From Guyanagaster necrorhizus (lineage: Eukaryota; Basidiomycota; Agaricomycetes; Agaricales; Physalacriaceae), in NCBI RefSeq assembly GCF_019112545.1, contig NW_025064890.1, forward strand, positions 116,283-180,282: 64,000 nucleotides of DNA, given 5' to 3'. Each line of letters opens with the position of its first letter. Position 1 is the stretch's first letter. This document shows positions 18,375-31,452 of the stretch, piece after piece. The notes under the pieces were generated by a model. The model was not told the DNA's origin, did no database searches, and saw only the letters and a list, made by a program, of their open reading frames with translations. The position numbers and the translations under genes were made by a program.

Positions 18375-21256
18375 ACCCTCAGTTCTCTGGGTTCAGAAAC
18401 CCATAGGTTTCAGTGCACTTCTCTGCAGTCCTGGACTATAAGAATGAAGATTTTTCTAATGACTTCTTTGATGCTAAGCTATCTCTTGATCCTTTGACCA
18501 CTCCTCCAGAGCACAGAATTGGAAACCATGCCTAAGACTCTCTTGATGCCACTAGGATGGCTTCAGGCTCTCATCATATAATCTCTGACTCTAGACACAA
18601 CTCTCTCTACACAACTCCAGAGAGAAGTCTGACCCCCCTCTACCTACACCAACTATAGTAGTTATAGGGTCACTGATCTCTGGTCAAATGATGAAGAGCT
18701 GCAGAACATATAGAGAGCAAGGCTCTATGTCTGAGTTGACTCAGGTGAAAGGCTTTGCATCTAGTATAGCTCTAGCCAAGATGCCCTAGGATATTATTCA
18801 GATGATGCTTTCTGAAAAGACATTGAACATATATAATCTACAGACTATTCAGCTGCCACTTGCATAGAGTGGGCCAAGTAGGACACAGAAGAGCAGGCCC
18901 ATGATGCTGTCAAGTATGCAGTGGCTCAGGCTTAGAATAAGTTTGAGGAGACCCAGTATGACAGGTAGTACTATTGCTGTCAGCATGAGCTTGAGGCCAT
19001 CACCTGAGGATTGGATTCCCCAAGCTGATATGGCTTCTGAACAGAAACTTTAGGCTCTCTCTTCTGAGAGCCTAGTACACCAGCAAACTCAGACACTGAT
19101 CCATAGACAGGATCTACAGAGGCTATCACTCAAAGTGAGGCTATTTAATAGCAGACTTATCCTTCTCCCTGTGGAGCTTTCAGTATTGCAGACACTGATA
19201 CTATTCCCTCCCACTCTGAATCTATACTTGACACCTACAGGCTTTGGGTCTCTCTCAACATCCACATCCCTGACTGAGGCCTCTAACATTTCCTTGGAGA
19301 AAGGGTTGCAGGACTATTCCTTAACCCTTGCTTCTATCAAAACTTTCATCAGTATCACTAAGAACTGGAGAAACAGAGAATGTGCAATAGCCATTGAGGG
19401 GACATTGAAATCAGCACCAGCTGACCCTTTGAACAGTCTCCTTCTAGAACCAGTCTTAGCATTGTGGGATTCAGCCATAGAAATAATGATTAGCTTTCCC
19501 ACAATGATCAAGCTCCACATTCCATTTATTTATAACCTGCCTGGCAACTCTCTCACTAAGGACAGCAAGAAAGAGGTGGATAAGGAGCAGGAGGAGCAGA
19601 ACATCTCTCTTAAGTAGAGACAATTTATAGAATACACTACAGAAGAAACAGACAAAAAAGAGAGAAAATACAAAGAGAATAAGAGAAAGAATACCTAAGA
19701 CTATATAAGGAAGAGACAGTGATCTTATGGAGAGATATTAGCTGGTTAATGTCACCTCTAGGGAAAGAGTATACTATTGCAGACAATACTGAAAAAAAAG
19801 ATATTTTACAGTATGCCACAACTGAATGAGCTATCTTTATTTACAACAGGATGCACCTTGAGGATTAAGTAGAGCCACTCTCAGCATACAAGTCTAAATA
19901 CAAGATCAAACTGATGCTATAGACCCTCTCAGTTGTGCTGAAACAAGCTGTTTATATGGCTCCATCTATCTGCACAAGCAGTATCTGATATACATACTCA
20001 ACCTCATCAGTCTGAACCTCAGCCATCTGGCTTACTTGCATCCAACTATAGCTGATTAACTGGAACACTGGATTTTGAAACCCATAGACTGGCCAAGAAT
20101 AAAGCTGAAAGTAGTAGGAAGGATCCTATAAAGGATGATTTCTGAGGCCATCAAATTAGAATTCACTGTACAAAACAGAGTTATCATATGAAAGAAGGTA
20201 AGACCAACAGAAAGCCCTATTGCTAACAACAACTCTCTGCACTCATTCTCCAGACCATCAGCAGAGTGGTGATAACCACTCTTTAACCAATACCCAAACC
20301 TGATAGGAGTGTTATCAGAAAATGCTGCCATCCTCCAATGCAAGCCCAATCTGCTCAGAAAGCTCCACCTCTTTAAGAGTGCATTAGGCAATATTAATTG
20401 ATTCCTTATTGACTGCAAACAATACTTCAACATTTACATCATCTACTTTAGCATAAATATAAACAGAATCACCTTTGCCTTATTCTATCTCAAAGACAAG
20501 GCCAAAATCTGATGAATACTCCTTTCTTCTTCCTTCCACTCTATCACTAGATAGCATCGTCAACTGCCATCCTGGCCAGTCTTTAAACAAATACTCTATA
20601 ACAAGTTCATTGACTCTGTGGTATAAGAAGTTTATAAGAATAAAATGAAGAAACTCAAGATAGGCAATAAGATCACTAGCAAGTATTCCAATGAGTTGGA
20701 ATAACTTGGGACATTGGTCAGAATATAGGATGATATTAACAATGATGAATAGATGGTCAAAATGCTTAAACTCAGAGCACTGCTCTCTTATATCAAGATG
20801 ATCTCAGACATCAGAATGAACATGCTGAAGGGATATGATGAGTAGAAAGTAAGAATCATAGAGATGAACAAGGAGCAGCAGCAACAGAAGATGAAAAGCA
20901 TTAATTTGCAGGGAGACTATTAGCCTCAACTCTAGAGTATGAAACCTGGCAATCAGACCAGTGCTGCTAAGGCCAATATCTTGACTTCAACCCTAACATA
21001 CAGGACTCAGAAGACAGGTACCAGAACAATGTACACTAAAAGTGACAAACCAATAAATATTGATTGACTCAAAAAGAAGGGAAAATGCTTTAACTGCAGG
21101 CAGAAGGGATATCTATCATAGAATTGCCCAAAAAAGAAGAGAACATAAGAAGACATCTAGGTGTAGATTGCTGAGCTACAAAAGAAAGCTGATGGGCTTG
21201 AAGAACTTGACAAGGACATAAAGATAGAGGAGGTAAAAGGCAGAGCTGACTAGTGA
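18375..21256 (+). pseudogene. B1 gag, C-terminal segment with zinc knuckle
   Basis: It continues gag after A2. Capsid-like sequence is scattered (19135-19617 and 20200-20900). The nucleocapsid knuckle at 21086-21127 reads CFNCRQKGYLS.NC: the His of CX2CX4HX4C is now Tyr and one codon is a stop. Gag ends at tandem TAG TGA (21251-21256), and pol continues in the -1 frame from the same place. The frames at 19135-19617 and 20056-20433 (minus) are shadows or fragments. Confidence 0.78.
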
Positions 21257-24200
21257 GCAATTCCATTAAATCAGCTAAAGGATTTAGTGGTGTGTCTCAA
21301 ACAGCTACTGAGCAGACTGATAGTACTTCTGTAGCTATATCTATGCCTAAGTTGTTAGTGCATTCAAATATACCTTATCCCACTATCATGAGACCACTAA
21401 AAAAATCATAAAAACCAAAAACTCAAACACTAATAGGCTAAACAGAGGGAGCAACCTTCACTGAGTGACTCAAGCTCTTTGACACTGAATGGACCTGGCA
21501 AGCCATCAGAGAAGCAAAGGATGAAGAAGACTCTAAGGCAGTGCTCAAGAATTGAGTACATAAGACTAGGGCTGAAGAAATAATTGATGAAATAGTCAAA
21601 GGGATGAAGAAGGCTGAACAGTGCCAAATCTTAGAATGGCTCAATGAACTTAGAGAATCCCAGACATTCATCCACAGAGAAAAGACCTTCAAACAGGACT
21701 TGACCACTAAAGCCCAGATCAAAATACTTATGTTCTGCTCTATCTATATAGTGATAGCTCTAATTGACAGTGGCTGCACTGAAAGTTCTATTAATCATAC
21801 TTTCATCAACAAGCACAGATTATCCACTCAAGCTATGGTCACACTCATTCTAGTATATAATACAAATAGAACAAAGAATTAAGCTAGCTTAATTACTGAG
21901 TTTATCAAACTCCAACTGACTATCAGAGATCACTCAGAATGGATCAACTTAGCTGTCACTGATCTAGAAACCAAAGAAGTGTTCTTCAGATATGATTGGC
22001 TCATATATCATAATCCACTTATCAACTAGAAGACTGGCCAGATCATATTTGTGCAATGCTGATGCCATAAAATTCCTTTTGAACTATCTGATGAGAACCT
22101 CAAAAATCAGTGAGATGAAGAGATGAAAGATAGTAAGACTATTCTTGCAGTTGATCTAGAACAGGCCATTCACATTTGTGCTATGCATCATGCCAATGAT
22201 CTGGCTGCAAAGGCTAATGTAGGGAAGAAGGAGAAGATGTTCAAAGAGATGGTATCTGAGTGGGCTGAGACTATTGGAACCTATTCAGCAAGGAAAGTTT
22301 TGATGAATTACTAAAACCAAAGCTGTGATATCATGCAATTGAATTAGTTTCAAATGCCAATGCCAATCTGGACTGTAAGATGTATTCTCTCAGCTATCTA
22401 AAACAGCAGAAACTCAACAAGTTTTTAAAGGAGAATCTTTCTAGCAGGCATATTCAACCCTCAAAGTCCTCTATAGCTTTCTCCTTTTTTTTCATCAAAA
22501 AGAAGGACAGTAAACTCTGACTGGTTCAAGACTATTAAAGACTCAATGAAATGACTATCAAGAACTAATACTCCCTTCTATTAATATCTGAGTTAATGGA
22601 TAAGCTGTGTGGTGCCTGATATTATACAAAACTGGACATCAGATGGGGATATAACAATGTATGGATCAAGGAGAGTGATGAGTGGAAGGCTGCCTTTCAC
22701 ACCAACTGAGGGCTGTTTGAACTAACAGTTATATTCTTTGATCTCATGAACTCTCCCATAACCTTTTAGTGGATGATAAATGACATCTTTAAAGATCTCA
22801 TTGCTACTGGGAAGATAACAATCTACCTCAATGGCATCTTCATTATGTCAAGAAACAAAGAGGAACACTGATGTCTGATCTGACAAGTACTCAAATTGAT
22901 AAGGAAGCACAAGCCCTTTCTCAAAGTGGAGAAGTGCAAATTCAAGGTACTCAAGACTGAATACCTCAGAGTAATTATCAGTAAAGGAAGCATCTGAATA
23001 GATCTTATAAAAGTAGCCAGTGTAATAGAATGCCAGTATCAATGAAGAAGGAGTTACAATTCTTCTTTGGTTTCATCAACTTTTACCAATGATTCATTTG
23101 AGACTATAGCAAGATTATCTGGCTTATGACTCAGTTAACAGAGAATACTCTATGGAGTTAGAGACACTCCCAACAAATAGCATTTGATAATCTTAAATAA
23201 TGATTAGCTGAGGATGTTGTTCTAGCTATCCCAATACAAGAAGAAAGATTTAAAGTTAAAGCTAATTCAAGTGAGAGAGCAATCAGAGCAGTGCTCTTTC
23301 AGGAACAGGACAGAAAGTGGTGGCTGATAGCCTTTCTTTCTAAGACACTGACTATAACAGAATGCAACTATAAGATTTACAACAAAGAACTTCTGGCAAT
23401 TATGCTGGCTCTTTCTGAATAGCATCATTATCTGATTAGAGTAGTTCAAACTTTCAAAATTTGGACTGATCATCAAAACCTTCATTACTTCCAACTCCTT
23501 CAGAAACTCAATCAATGACAAGCATGTTGGATTATGAAGCTCTTTAAGTATGACTATGCTGCACCATAAAGCTGATGCTGCAAACAGAAAGGCAGATCTA
23601 TTCAGCTGACAGACTGACTATAACTAAGGAGGAGATGACAATGAGAGGATAGTATTGTTAAAGCCCAAACATTTTTAGGCAATGATAATACTAATAGAGG
23701 AAGAAATCTATGAGTGCATCAAGAGTGTGACTTAGGACAACAGCAAATAGGATCAATAAGTGGCCCTATCTGTAAATCATGAATGCAGAATGAAAAAGGA
23801 AGGAGGGTTGATCTGCTATGATAGGCAGATCTACATCCTATAAGACCAGCAACTTTGGAGAGAAATTATTGCCACTTGCTATGATCACACAATAGCAGAA
23901 TATTCAGAGATCATAAAGACTAAAAAGCTGGTCCTATAAGAATATTGATGGCCAAAGATAGGCTAAGACATAGAGTGATATGTAAAGAGATGTGAAACAT
24001 GCCAACAGAGGGAGGCATCAACTCAATCACAGGTGGCACCACTTCACCCAAACAGGATTCTTCAAACACCATGAATCCACATTTTAGTGGTCATAGTCAC
24101 TAGACTATCTGATTGTAATAGCTATGATGCTATACTAGTGATCATCAATTGTTTTTCTAAGGTGATCATTTCAATCATGTGTTTGACTGAGTTAACATCA

Positions 24201-25148
24201 AAAGAATGGGCCAAAATCATCTGCAATGAAGTCTATGCCAAGTATGGTATACCACATGTTGTTATTTTAGACCAGAAACCACAATTCATCTCCAAATTCC
24301 TCAATGACTTATATCATCTCCTGAATATCTACCACAATGTCTCCACTGCATATCATCTCCAAACTGATGGACAGACAGAGTGCATTAATCAGGAGGTTGA
24401 GAAATATCTCTGATTATTCATCAATTACCATCAGAATGACTGGATGGAGTGGTTGGCTCTTATTGCCTTTCAACACAACAATCATATCCACTCTGTCATT
24501 GAGAAAACCTTATTTTTTGTCAACCATGGCTGCTATCTGAATGTTTCACATACTGAACAACTTCATACAACAATGCCTGCTTCTTTCAATTTTACCACCA
24601 CAATGACCAAAATCCATGATAAAATATGTGCTGCTCTTGAAAAGACAGCCACATCCATAAAAAAACAGTATGATAAATATTGTGTGCTTGCTCACATCTA
24701 TTTTATACATGATAAAGTCTGATTGAATACAACCAATCTCCACCTATCTCATCTAAAATGCAAACTGGCCAATAAATAAACTGGCTCATTTTCAATCATT
24801 GCTAAGATTGATGCCTCTGTATACAAACTTCATCTCCTCTCTACATGGAAAATTCATGATATATTCAATAAAACCTTGCTCACTCTCTTTATCACCTTTG
24901 CATTCTCTAATCAAGAACAACCATCTCTGTCTTAACCAGAACTGATCAATGATAAGAAACACTATAAAATTGACCAGATTCTTAATTACAGACTCTGCAA
25001 AATTCATGCTCATGAGAGAGGAATCTGTACAACAGTTGATTATTTGGTTAGTTGGAAGGGCTATAGTCCAGAATCTAACCAATGGATCAATAAACAGCAC
25101 ATGAATACAGATACAGTGATACACAACTATGAACTCTCTTTAAAGTAG
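21253..25148 (+). pseudogene. B1 pol: protease, RT, RNase H, integrase, chromodomain
   Basis: It starts VSNSIKSAKGFSG in the -1 frame relative to gag. Protease: ALIDSGCTESSINHTFI near 21751. RT: LNKFLKENLSSRHIQPS near 22405, FFFIKKKDSKL near 22482; the catalytic YLDD is now YLNG near 22823. RNase H: KANSSERAIRAVLFQEQ near 23260. Integrase: zinc finger 23870-24010 (CYDHT, CETCQQ); core AILVIINCFSKVI near 24133, GIPHVVILDQKPQF near 24247, TDGQTECINQEVEKYL near 24365. Chromodomain: VDYLVSWKGYSPESNQWIN near 25035-25095, ending at TAG 25146-25148. The first integrase Asp is Asn or Val here. Stops are numerous. Confidence 0.9.
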
Positions 25149-25167
25149 CTATCAGGATAATAGTCTT

Positions 25168-25180
25168 AAGGAGAGAGTAA
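25168..25180 (+). other. Polypurine tract of B1
   Basis: AAGGAGAGAGTAA stands directly before the 3' LTR. F has AAGGAGGGGGTAA at 62762-62774, and the minus-strand D element has the complement at 35092-35104. Confidence 0.82.
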
Positions 25181-25638
25181 TGTTACAATTTTTCTCTACT
25201 TTCTCTCTTGATTAACTCCTATTTATGCTTAGTCAGGGTGTCTAATGAGCACTTAGAACTGTGGAACAGGCTTAGTCATCATGACAGGCTAAGTCCATTA
25301 TTGTCTTTCAATGCAGTGACATCTCTCAATGATGGACAACAACTCTTTTGTAGATAGTTGTGACTTCCAAGGACAAAGACACTATAGTCTGAACAATGCA
25401 CAATTAGTAGTAGTATATTTAGCTGATGAATGAATAGTATATAAGTAGGATAACTTTCACTGTATATTCCTAGCTTTGAGCTAAAGTTTATTCTTACCAC
25501 TTTATCTTGAGCCAACTGTCTATAGGCCTTGAAGCTCTTAGTCAATAAATACACATAGTGAACTCTGACATGACTGTATGAATATGATACAGCATCAGTT
25601 TATCACATGTTTAGGTCACATGTGACTTGAGCTTAACA
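25181..25638 (+). repeat. 3' LTR of B1 (458 bp)
   Basis: It starts TGTTACAATTTTTC and ends GCTTAACA. It has exactly the length of the 5' LTR and is followed by TGAGC. Confidence 0.94.
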
Positions 25639-26311
25639 TGAGCACTGTCTATCTTTGACCTGCTCAGTGACTTTTCCAAGGAGGATAGCAGAGACAATGG
25701 GCACTGCATAGAGGATGATGATCAGAATGTGGTGCCTTTTGACTAGTCCAAGGGATTTTATGAATCTGAAGATGAAGAACTATTGAAAGAAGAGATACAG
25801 CAGAAAGGAGAGAGAGAATTTAGAAAGATATACCAGGAGAGAGTTATTAAGGTTCTCTGAGATGTAGGATAGAGTATGACCCCACTGAGAAAGGAGTACT
25901 TAGCAGTATCTGATATTGAAAAAGTTGATATTTTACAGTATGGCATTATAGAGCAGACTATATTTCTTTACAACCAAGCCTATTCTGAGGACCTCTCTGA
26001 CCAAACTCCTGGATTATCAATCTCAGTTTAATATCTGACCAATACTGAATATGTCACTTATTCTCCTGAAGTGAGCTATTTATTCAGCATCAACTATCTG
26101 AACTACCACTATGATCTCTACATATCATTAGCAACCACAAACCTTACAAGCTGAAAATCCAACCAGATATCTCTAAAAGTTGAAGAAAAGCCAACTGATG
26201 GAAGGACAATCTCCTGCTGATGAAGCTGAATGCAGTGGCCAGACTGAAGGAGGCAATCCTGAAGCCATTAGACAGAGGTTCACAGTCATCAATAGAAGGA
26301 TCATTAGGAAG
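25639..26311 (+). pseudogene. C1 gag, middle segment
   Basis: It resumes C1 gag after B1 and aligns with C2 gag around 32.66-33.3 kb (GAAGATGAAGAACT..., ATTTTACAGTATGGCAT). No long frame survives. The last five bases, GGAAG, are duplicated after the solo LTR that interrupts it. Confidence 0.72.
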
Positions 26312-26810
26312 TGTTAGAAACATGCCAATCGAGTGGGTTTGAGTGCACATATAGAGACCAGTGGAGTGTATGAGCATCAATGAAGCTATTGGCAATGTCA
26401 CCCTTGAGTTGAGGCTTAAGAATTTGAATGGACAGGGTGGAATTCTATCAGAGAAGCAAAAAGAAGTATTCTTTGGAGCAGAATCTGACAGATGAGATAG
26501 AGAGGAGTTAAAGTGAGTATGAAGTATAGATGGCTATCCAAGTTGATATTTGAACTGAGTAGTTATGATGATTATACATGGCTTTATATACTAATGGTAG
26601 CTAATTCTAAGTCAGATTCTATTGGGTTCTGGTGTCAATATTTGCTACTGAGTTTAGGGTCTAGATTTATAATGTGAAATACAGATGTGAAATAATAATA
26701 GTGAAAATGAAATTAATAGGTAATAGAGAGTGGCCAGAGTCTGGTGGATTTTCATGATTGAATCCATGGTTGGTTGAGGTGATATAGAGGCTGGTGGCAT
26801 GTGCATAACA
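26312..26810 (-). repeat. Solo family A LTR in C1 gag
   Basis: This 499-bp LTR starts TGTTAGAAACATGCCAATCG and ends GTGCATAACA; on the minus strand it reads as a family A LTR. It is flanked by exact GGAAG (26307-26311, 26811-26815). It carries a few CpGs at its left end (CAATCGAGTG). Confidence 0.94.
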
Positions 26811-27868
26811 GGAAGCTGGACCAGGCTATTAGGAGTCTAATTGCTGATGACTACTCTTTCCATTCATTTTCTGGATCACACCAGAAGATTTCATTCTTTT
26901 ATGAATATCCAGATCTAATGGGACTACTTGCCAATGATTTAGTCCTCATACAATGCAAACCCAATCTTATATAAAAGCTATAGCCCTTTAAAGAGCACTC
27001 TGATGATATTGATTGCTTCTTAACTGATTGTGAACAATATTTTGAAGTATACTCTGCATATCTATCAGCTGACATCTACTAGATTGCTTTCACTGCATCA
27101 TACTTTGAGAACAAGACCAACATCTGGTGGATCTTAAAAAGCCAGGATCTTTATTTCACAATCAGAAGGCACCATCAATTGTTGTCTTAGCCAATGTTTA
27201 AGTAGATGGTGCACAATAAATTTATTGATCTGGCAGTCTAAGAAGTCCACAAAAAGAAGATAAAGGATCTACAGATGGAAGAACAGATAGCCAGCAAGTA
27301 CTTTAATGAATTTGAGTGGTTTGTCAAGCTGGCAGACCTCATCAACAATATCAAAGATGATGAGCATCTAGTAGAGTATCTGAAGAATAGGGTTCCTCTC
27401 TCTTACATTAAGATAATATCTGATATTAGTGTCAATATCCCAAAAGGATATGAGAAATGGAAGATGTGGATCATCACAATGAACAAGAAGCAGCACTGAC
27501 AGAAGACAGAAAATGCTTACAGGCAGGATGACAGAAAGCTCAATCAAGAGAAGACTAATGTGCCAACCTCTACTAAGTCTAACCCATCCTCTTTGACTTC
27601 CATGCCATCTTATTCCACTCAGAAGACTAATACCAGGATTACTTACACTGGATAAGAGAAGCCTATAGATGTTGATAGGCTAAAAAAGGAGGAGAAGTGC
27701 TTTAATTGTAGAGAGAAGGGTCACCTGTCTAGAAACTGCCTAAAAAAGAAGAGAACCTACAAAGAGATCTGAGCACAAATAGCCAAATTGCAGAAGAAAG
27801 CTGATAGGCTCAAAGAACTTAGAAAGGACACAAAGGTTGAGGAGGTAAAAGACAGAGCCAAGAAGTGA
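26811..27868 (+). pseudogene. C1 gag, C-terminal segment with zinc knuckle
   Basis: The frame 27275-27499 (ASKYFNEFEWFVKLADL, LVEYLKNRVPLSYI) is the helical end of the capsid region. A canonical CCHC knuckle is at 27698-27739 (CFNCREKGHLSRNC, CX2CX4HX4C). Gag ends at TGA 27866-27868, at the same place as in B1, C2, E and F, with pol in the -1 frame. Confidence 0.83.
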
Positions 27869-30800
27869 GTGATTCCACTCAGTTGGCCAAAGAACTTAAT
27901 AGTGTGTCTTAGAATACTGCTGATCAGACTTATGCTAGCTCTATAGATATCTATTTACATGCACATTTGAATATATCTAATCTTGCAGCTCTGAACACAC
28001 TGAAAGAATTGTGAAAATCCAAAACTCAATTGCTGATAGGCTGAATGAAGAGAGAGACTTGTGATGGTTAGCTAAAGCTGTTCAATACTGAATAGACTTG
28101 GTGGGCTATCTGAAATGCCAAGAATGAGGCTGAAGCCAAGGCTGTGCTCAGAAATTGGGTGTATCAGACATAAGCTGAAGAAGTGATTGATGAAATGATC
28201 AAAGAAATGAGAAAGGCAGAGAGGGCTTGAGCCTTAGAATGGCTGGATGAGTTAAGAGGCTCCAAGAAGTATATTCAGTGATAAAAGGCTGCTGGGAAAG
28301 ACCTTACACCAATCTTGATTGCAAGGTGTATAATCTCAGTTCACCAGAACAGGCTGAACTAGATAAGTTTCTGGAAGAAAACTTATCTAGCAGATGTATC
28401 AGACTGTCAAAGTCTCTTATAGTATCACCCTTCTTCTTTGTCAAAAAGAAGGATGGCAAACTCTGATCAGTCTAAGACTACCAGAAACTCAATGAGATGG
28501 TAATTAAGAATTATTACCCTCTCCCACTGATTTCTGAATTAATGGACAAGCTGTGTAGTGCTCAATATTACTCCAAACTAGATGTTTGATAGAGATACAA
28601 CAATGTATGAATTAAAGAGGGAGACAAATAGAAGGCTGCATTTCAAACTAATCAAGGACTCTTCAAGCCTATAGTTATGTTCTTTAGATTAACTAATTTA
28701 CCTGCAACCTTCCAATAAATGATGAACAACATCTTCAAGGACTTCATCACTATGGAAAAGGTTGCAATCTATCTGGATGACATCCTGATCATGTCAAAAG
28801 ATTGAGACAAGCACTGACATCTGGTTCACTAAGTACTGGAACTGATAAAGAAGCACAAATTGTTTCTCAAAGCTGAGAAGTGTGAGTTTGAGGTACTTGA
28901 GACCAAGTACCTCAGAGTAATCATCAGCAAAAGAAGCATCTGGATGAACCCCATTAAGATGGCAAGAGTAACAGAGTGGCTGAGACTGACCAAGAAGAAA
29001 GAACTACAGTTTTTTCTTAGATTTACAAACATTTATTGCTAATTTATCTGAGATTACAGCAAGATTGTCCACTCTATGATCCAATTTATGAGGAATGCTC
29101 TTTAGACCTGAGGAACAGTCCAACTATCTGCATTTGATGATCTGAAGAGATGATTAGCCAAAGATGTGATACTTGCAGTGCTGACAGAGAAGGAGAGATT
29201 CTGGGTTGAAGCTGACTCAAGTGAGAGAGTGATAAGAGCAGTACTCTCACAGGAGCAGGATAGAAAATAGTGATCCACTGCATTTCTCTCTCAAGTGCTG
29301 ACTATCACTGAATGCAACTATGAGATTTATAACAAGAAACTCTTGGCTATTATGTTAGCACTTGCTGAATGGAGGCATTATCTGATTGGGGCCATTCATA
29401 CCTTTAAGATCTGGACCAATCATCAGAATCTGCACTATTTTCAATCACTGCAGAAGCTCAACTGATAGCAGGCTCACTGGATTATCAAACTTGCTGAATA
29501 TTAATACACCTTACACTATAAGGTGAAAATGGCAAACAAGAAGGCAGATCTGTTGAGTTGAAGATCCAATCATAACTAGAGAGGGGAGAAAAACAATAGA
29601 GTAACAATCTTGAAGCTGAAACACTTCTGAGCAATGATTATACCAATAGAAGAAGTCCATAAGCAAATCAAGAGTGTGATGCAATAAACAGAATTATGGG
29701 ACCAGCAAATTGCCCTCTTCATCAATCATAAATAGAGCATGACCAAGTCAGAGAACTTAATTTATTATGATAATTAAATCTATATTCCCCACAATTATAC
29801 TCTCTAAGGGGAGATTATCATTATGTCTCATGACTATATCACTGCAGAATATTCAGAAATTGCAAAAACAAAGAAGCTGGTATTGAGAGAGTACTGGTGG
29901 CTGAAAATAGAATAGAACATTGAAAAGTACATTAAGAGGTGTGAACTTGTTAGTGAACCAAGTCAAATATGCAGGCATAAGCTACTCCACTTCATCCAAA
30001 TGAGATTTCCATAGAACTATAGATCCACATCTCAGTCAACATGATCATCAGACTGCCAGACCATAACAGCTATAATGTTATCATTGTTATTATTGACTGA
30101 TTCTCAAAGGCAATCATCTTGATCATATGTTTGACAGAGCTGTCTTTCAAAGAATGGGCAAAGATCTTATACAATGAAGTTTATACAAAACACAGAATGC
30201 CTCAGATCATCATTTTGGACCATGGCCTGCAATTTGTCTCTAAATTCTTTGATGACCTTTATCATCTTTTTAATATCTGAAGTAATGCATCAACTGCTTA
30301 TCATCCACAAACTGATAGGAAAACTAAGTGCATTAATCAAGAAATTAAAAAATACTTTCAGATGTTTATCAATCACAGACAGAATGACTAGACTGAATGG
30401 TTTGCTTTGACAGCATTCCAACACAATAACCATATCCACTCTGCAACTAATAAAACCTCCTTTATTAACCATAGATGTCATTCTCATATTATAGTCATAA
30501 ACTAACACAACACTATGACTCTCACATCATCAGACTTCACATAGCTTATGACTGCAATACACACTGCTTTTGAAAAAGCTGCCACTGCTACTATAAAGGC
30601 ATAATATGATAAACACTGATGGCCCATTCATGAATATTCTGTCAATAACAAAGTCTGGCTAGATGCCAGTAACCTTCATCTCCCTCACTTAAAATGCAAA
30701 CTTGTCAATAAATGAACTGGACCCTTCTCCATACTTATGAAAGTTGGTGCTTCTGCATATCACCTGAAACTCTCTGACATCTGGTAGATACACCCAGTAT

Positions 30801-30942
30801 TCAATGAAACACTCCTCAACCTCTATATTGCACTGGCCTTTTCCAACCAAAAGATCTCTCCTCTTTCAGAATTAATCCTAATCAAAGATGAGAAACACTA
30901 TAAAGTCAAACAGATTTTAGATTACAAACTCTGCAAAGTTTG
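27865..30942 (+). pseudogene. C1 pol without protease (RT, RNase H, integrase)
   Basis: It starts VSDSTQLAKELNS. The sequence jumps at about 28300 from the pre-protease linker (compare C2 near 39605) to the start of RT (compare C2 near 40290), so the protease is missing. [21 protein letters not shown] and [13 protein letters not shown] near 28350-28466; YLDD intact at 28770-28781, then ILIMSKD. RNase H: VEADSSERVIRAVLSQEQ near 29205. Integrase: zinc-finger half near 29820-29950, core near 30070-30400, GPY module near 30690-30830 (TGPFSILMKVGASAYHL). It is cut at 30942 inside the region before the chromodomain by the C2 LTR (GTTTG before it). Confidence 0.87.
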
Positions 30943-31393
30943 TATTATGATTTTTCCTATATTCTTTTCTTTTCTTTTATTTTATCTAGGCATCTATCTT
31001 AGCTGAGCATTTCTACAGAAGGCATGAGATGATTAGGTAATCACAATAAGATAGGACACTATTATACTCAGTCATCTTGCCTTCAGATAATGCTCCATTG
31101 TCCCACTCCTGATAACCAGACAGAATCAGTATCATGACACAGAATAGTACAATAGGTAGTGGTTATATTTATTATAAGCCAAACAGTATATAAGTAGGAT
31201 AGCTCTCACTGTAATAATCCAGCTTCAAGCTATAAGTTTATCTCATACTATCTACTCTTGAGTCTTACTTGTCTTTAGTCTTGGAAGCACTTTGCCTATT
31301 CAAACACATTAAGTGGACTCTAGTGTGACTGTACAAACATGATACATTGCTAGTTTATTATGTATTCAGATCATATATTAGCTAAGTCTAACA
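30943..31393 (+). repeat. 5' LTR of C2 (451 bp)
   Basis: It runs TATTATGATTTTTCC...GTCTAACA. The TATA block CAGTATATAAGTAGGATAGC is near 31184. It is followed by leader GTTAGCTCAAAGC. It is not the 3' LTR of C1: C1 is still in its coding region, no purine tract precedes it, and a complete gag start follows. Confidence 0.85.
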
Positions 31394-31452
31394 GTTAGCT
31401 CAAAGCTTTTTGCTTCTCTTTTCTTATGCACACTTGTAGTGAAGGAAACTGA

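Larger units (their letters stand above)
6604..25638 (+). mobile_element. B-type Ty3/gypsy element B1, both LTRs, target duplication TGAGC
   Basis: Two 458-bp LTRs (6604-7061 and 25181-25638) enclose gag and pol on the + strand. TGAGC at 6599-6603 and 25639-25643 is the target duplication inside C1 gag. Within B1 a pogo element (7297-10222) and family A copy A2 (10414-18374) inserted later, both in gag; without them B1 would be roughly 8.1 kb. All coding parts are broken by stops. Confidence 0.95.
4407..30942 (+). mobile_element. B-type Ty3/gypsy element C1 (heavily interrupted, 3' end lost)
   Basis: C1 consists of its 5' LTR (4407-4854), leader, gag and pol, split by four later insertions: solo LTR 4864-5391 (GCTTG duplicated), B1 6604-25638 (TGAGC), solo A LTR 26312-26810 (GGAAG) and C2 from 30943. 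Removing these rejoins gag in order; for example the sequence before 6604 and after 25638 lines up continuously with C2 gag near 32.6 kb. The chromodomain, purine tract and 3' LTR of C1 are not in the window. The protease has been lost by internal deletion near 28300. Confidence 0.85.

Noticed and set aside
19135..19617. Frame of 160 residues as a new gene
   Set aside because: It lies in B1 gag between A2 and the zinc knuckle, collinear with gag of other copies, and is only a less-broken part of it.
30943..31393. LTR as the 3' LTR of C1, making a complete C1 of 27 kb
   Set aside because: C1 is cut before its chromodomain without a purine tract, AGATA before 4407 is not repeated after 31393, and a full leader and gag start follow, so it is the 5' LTR of C2.
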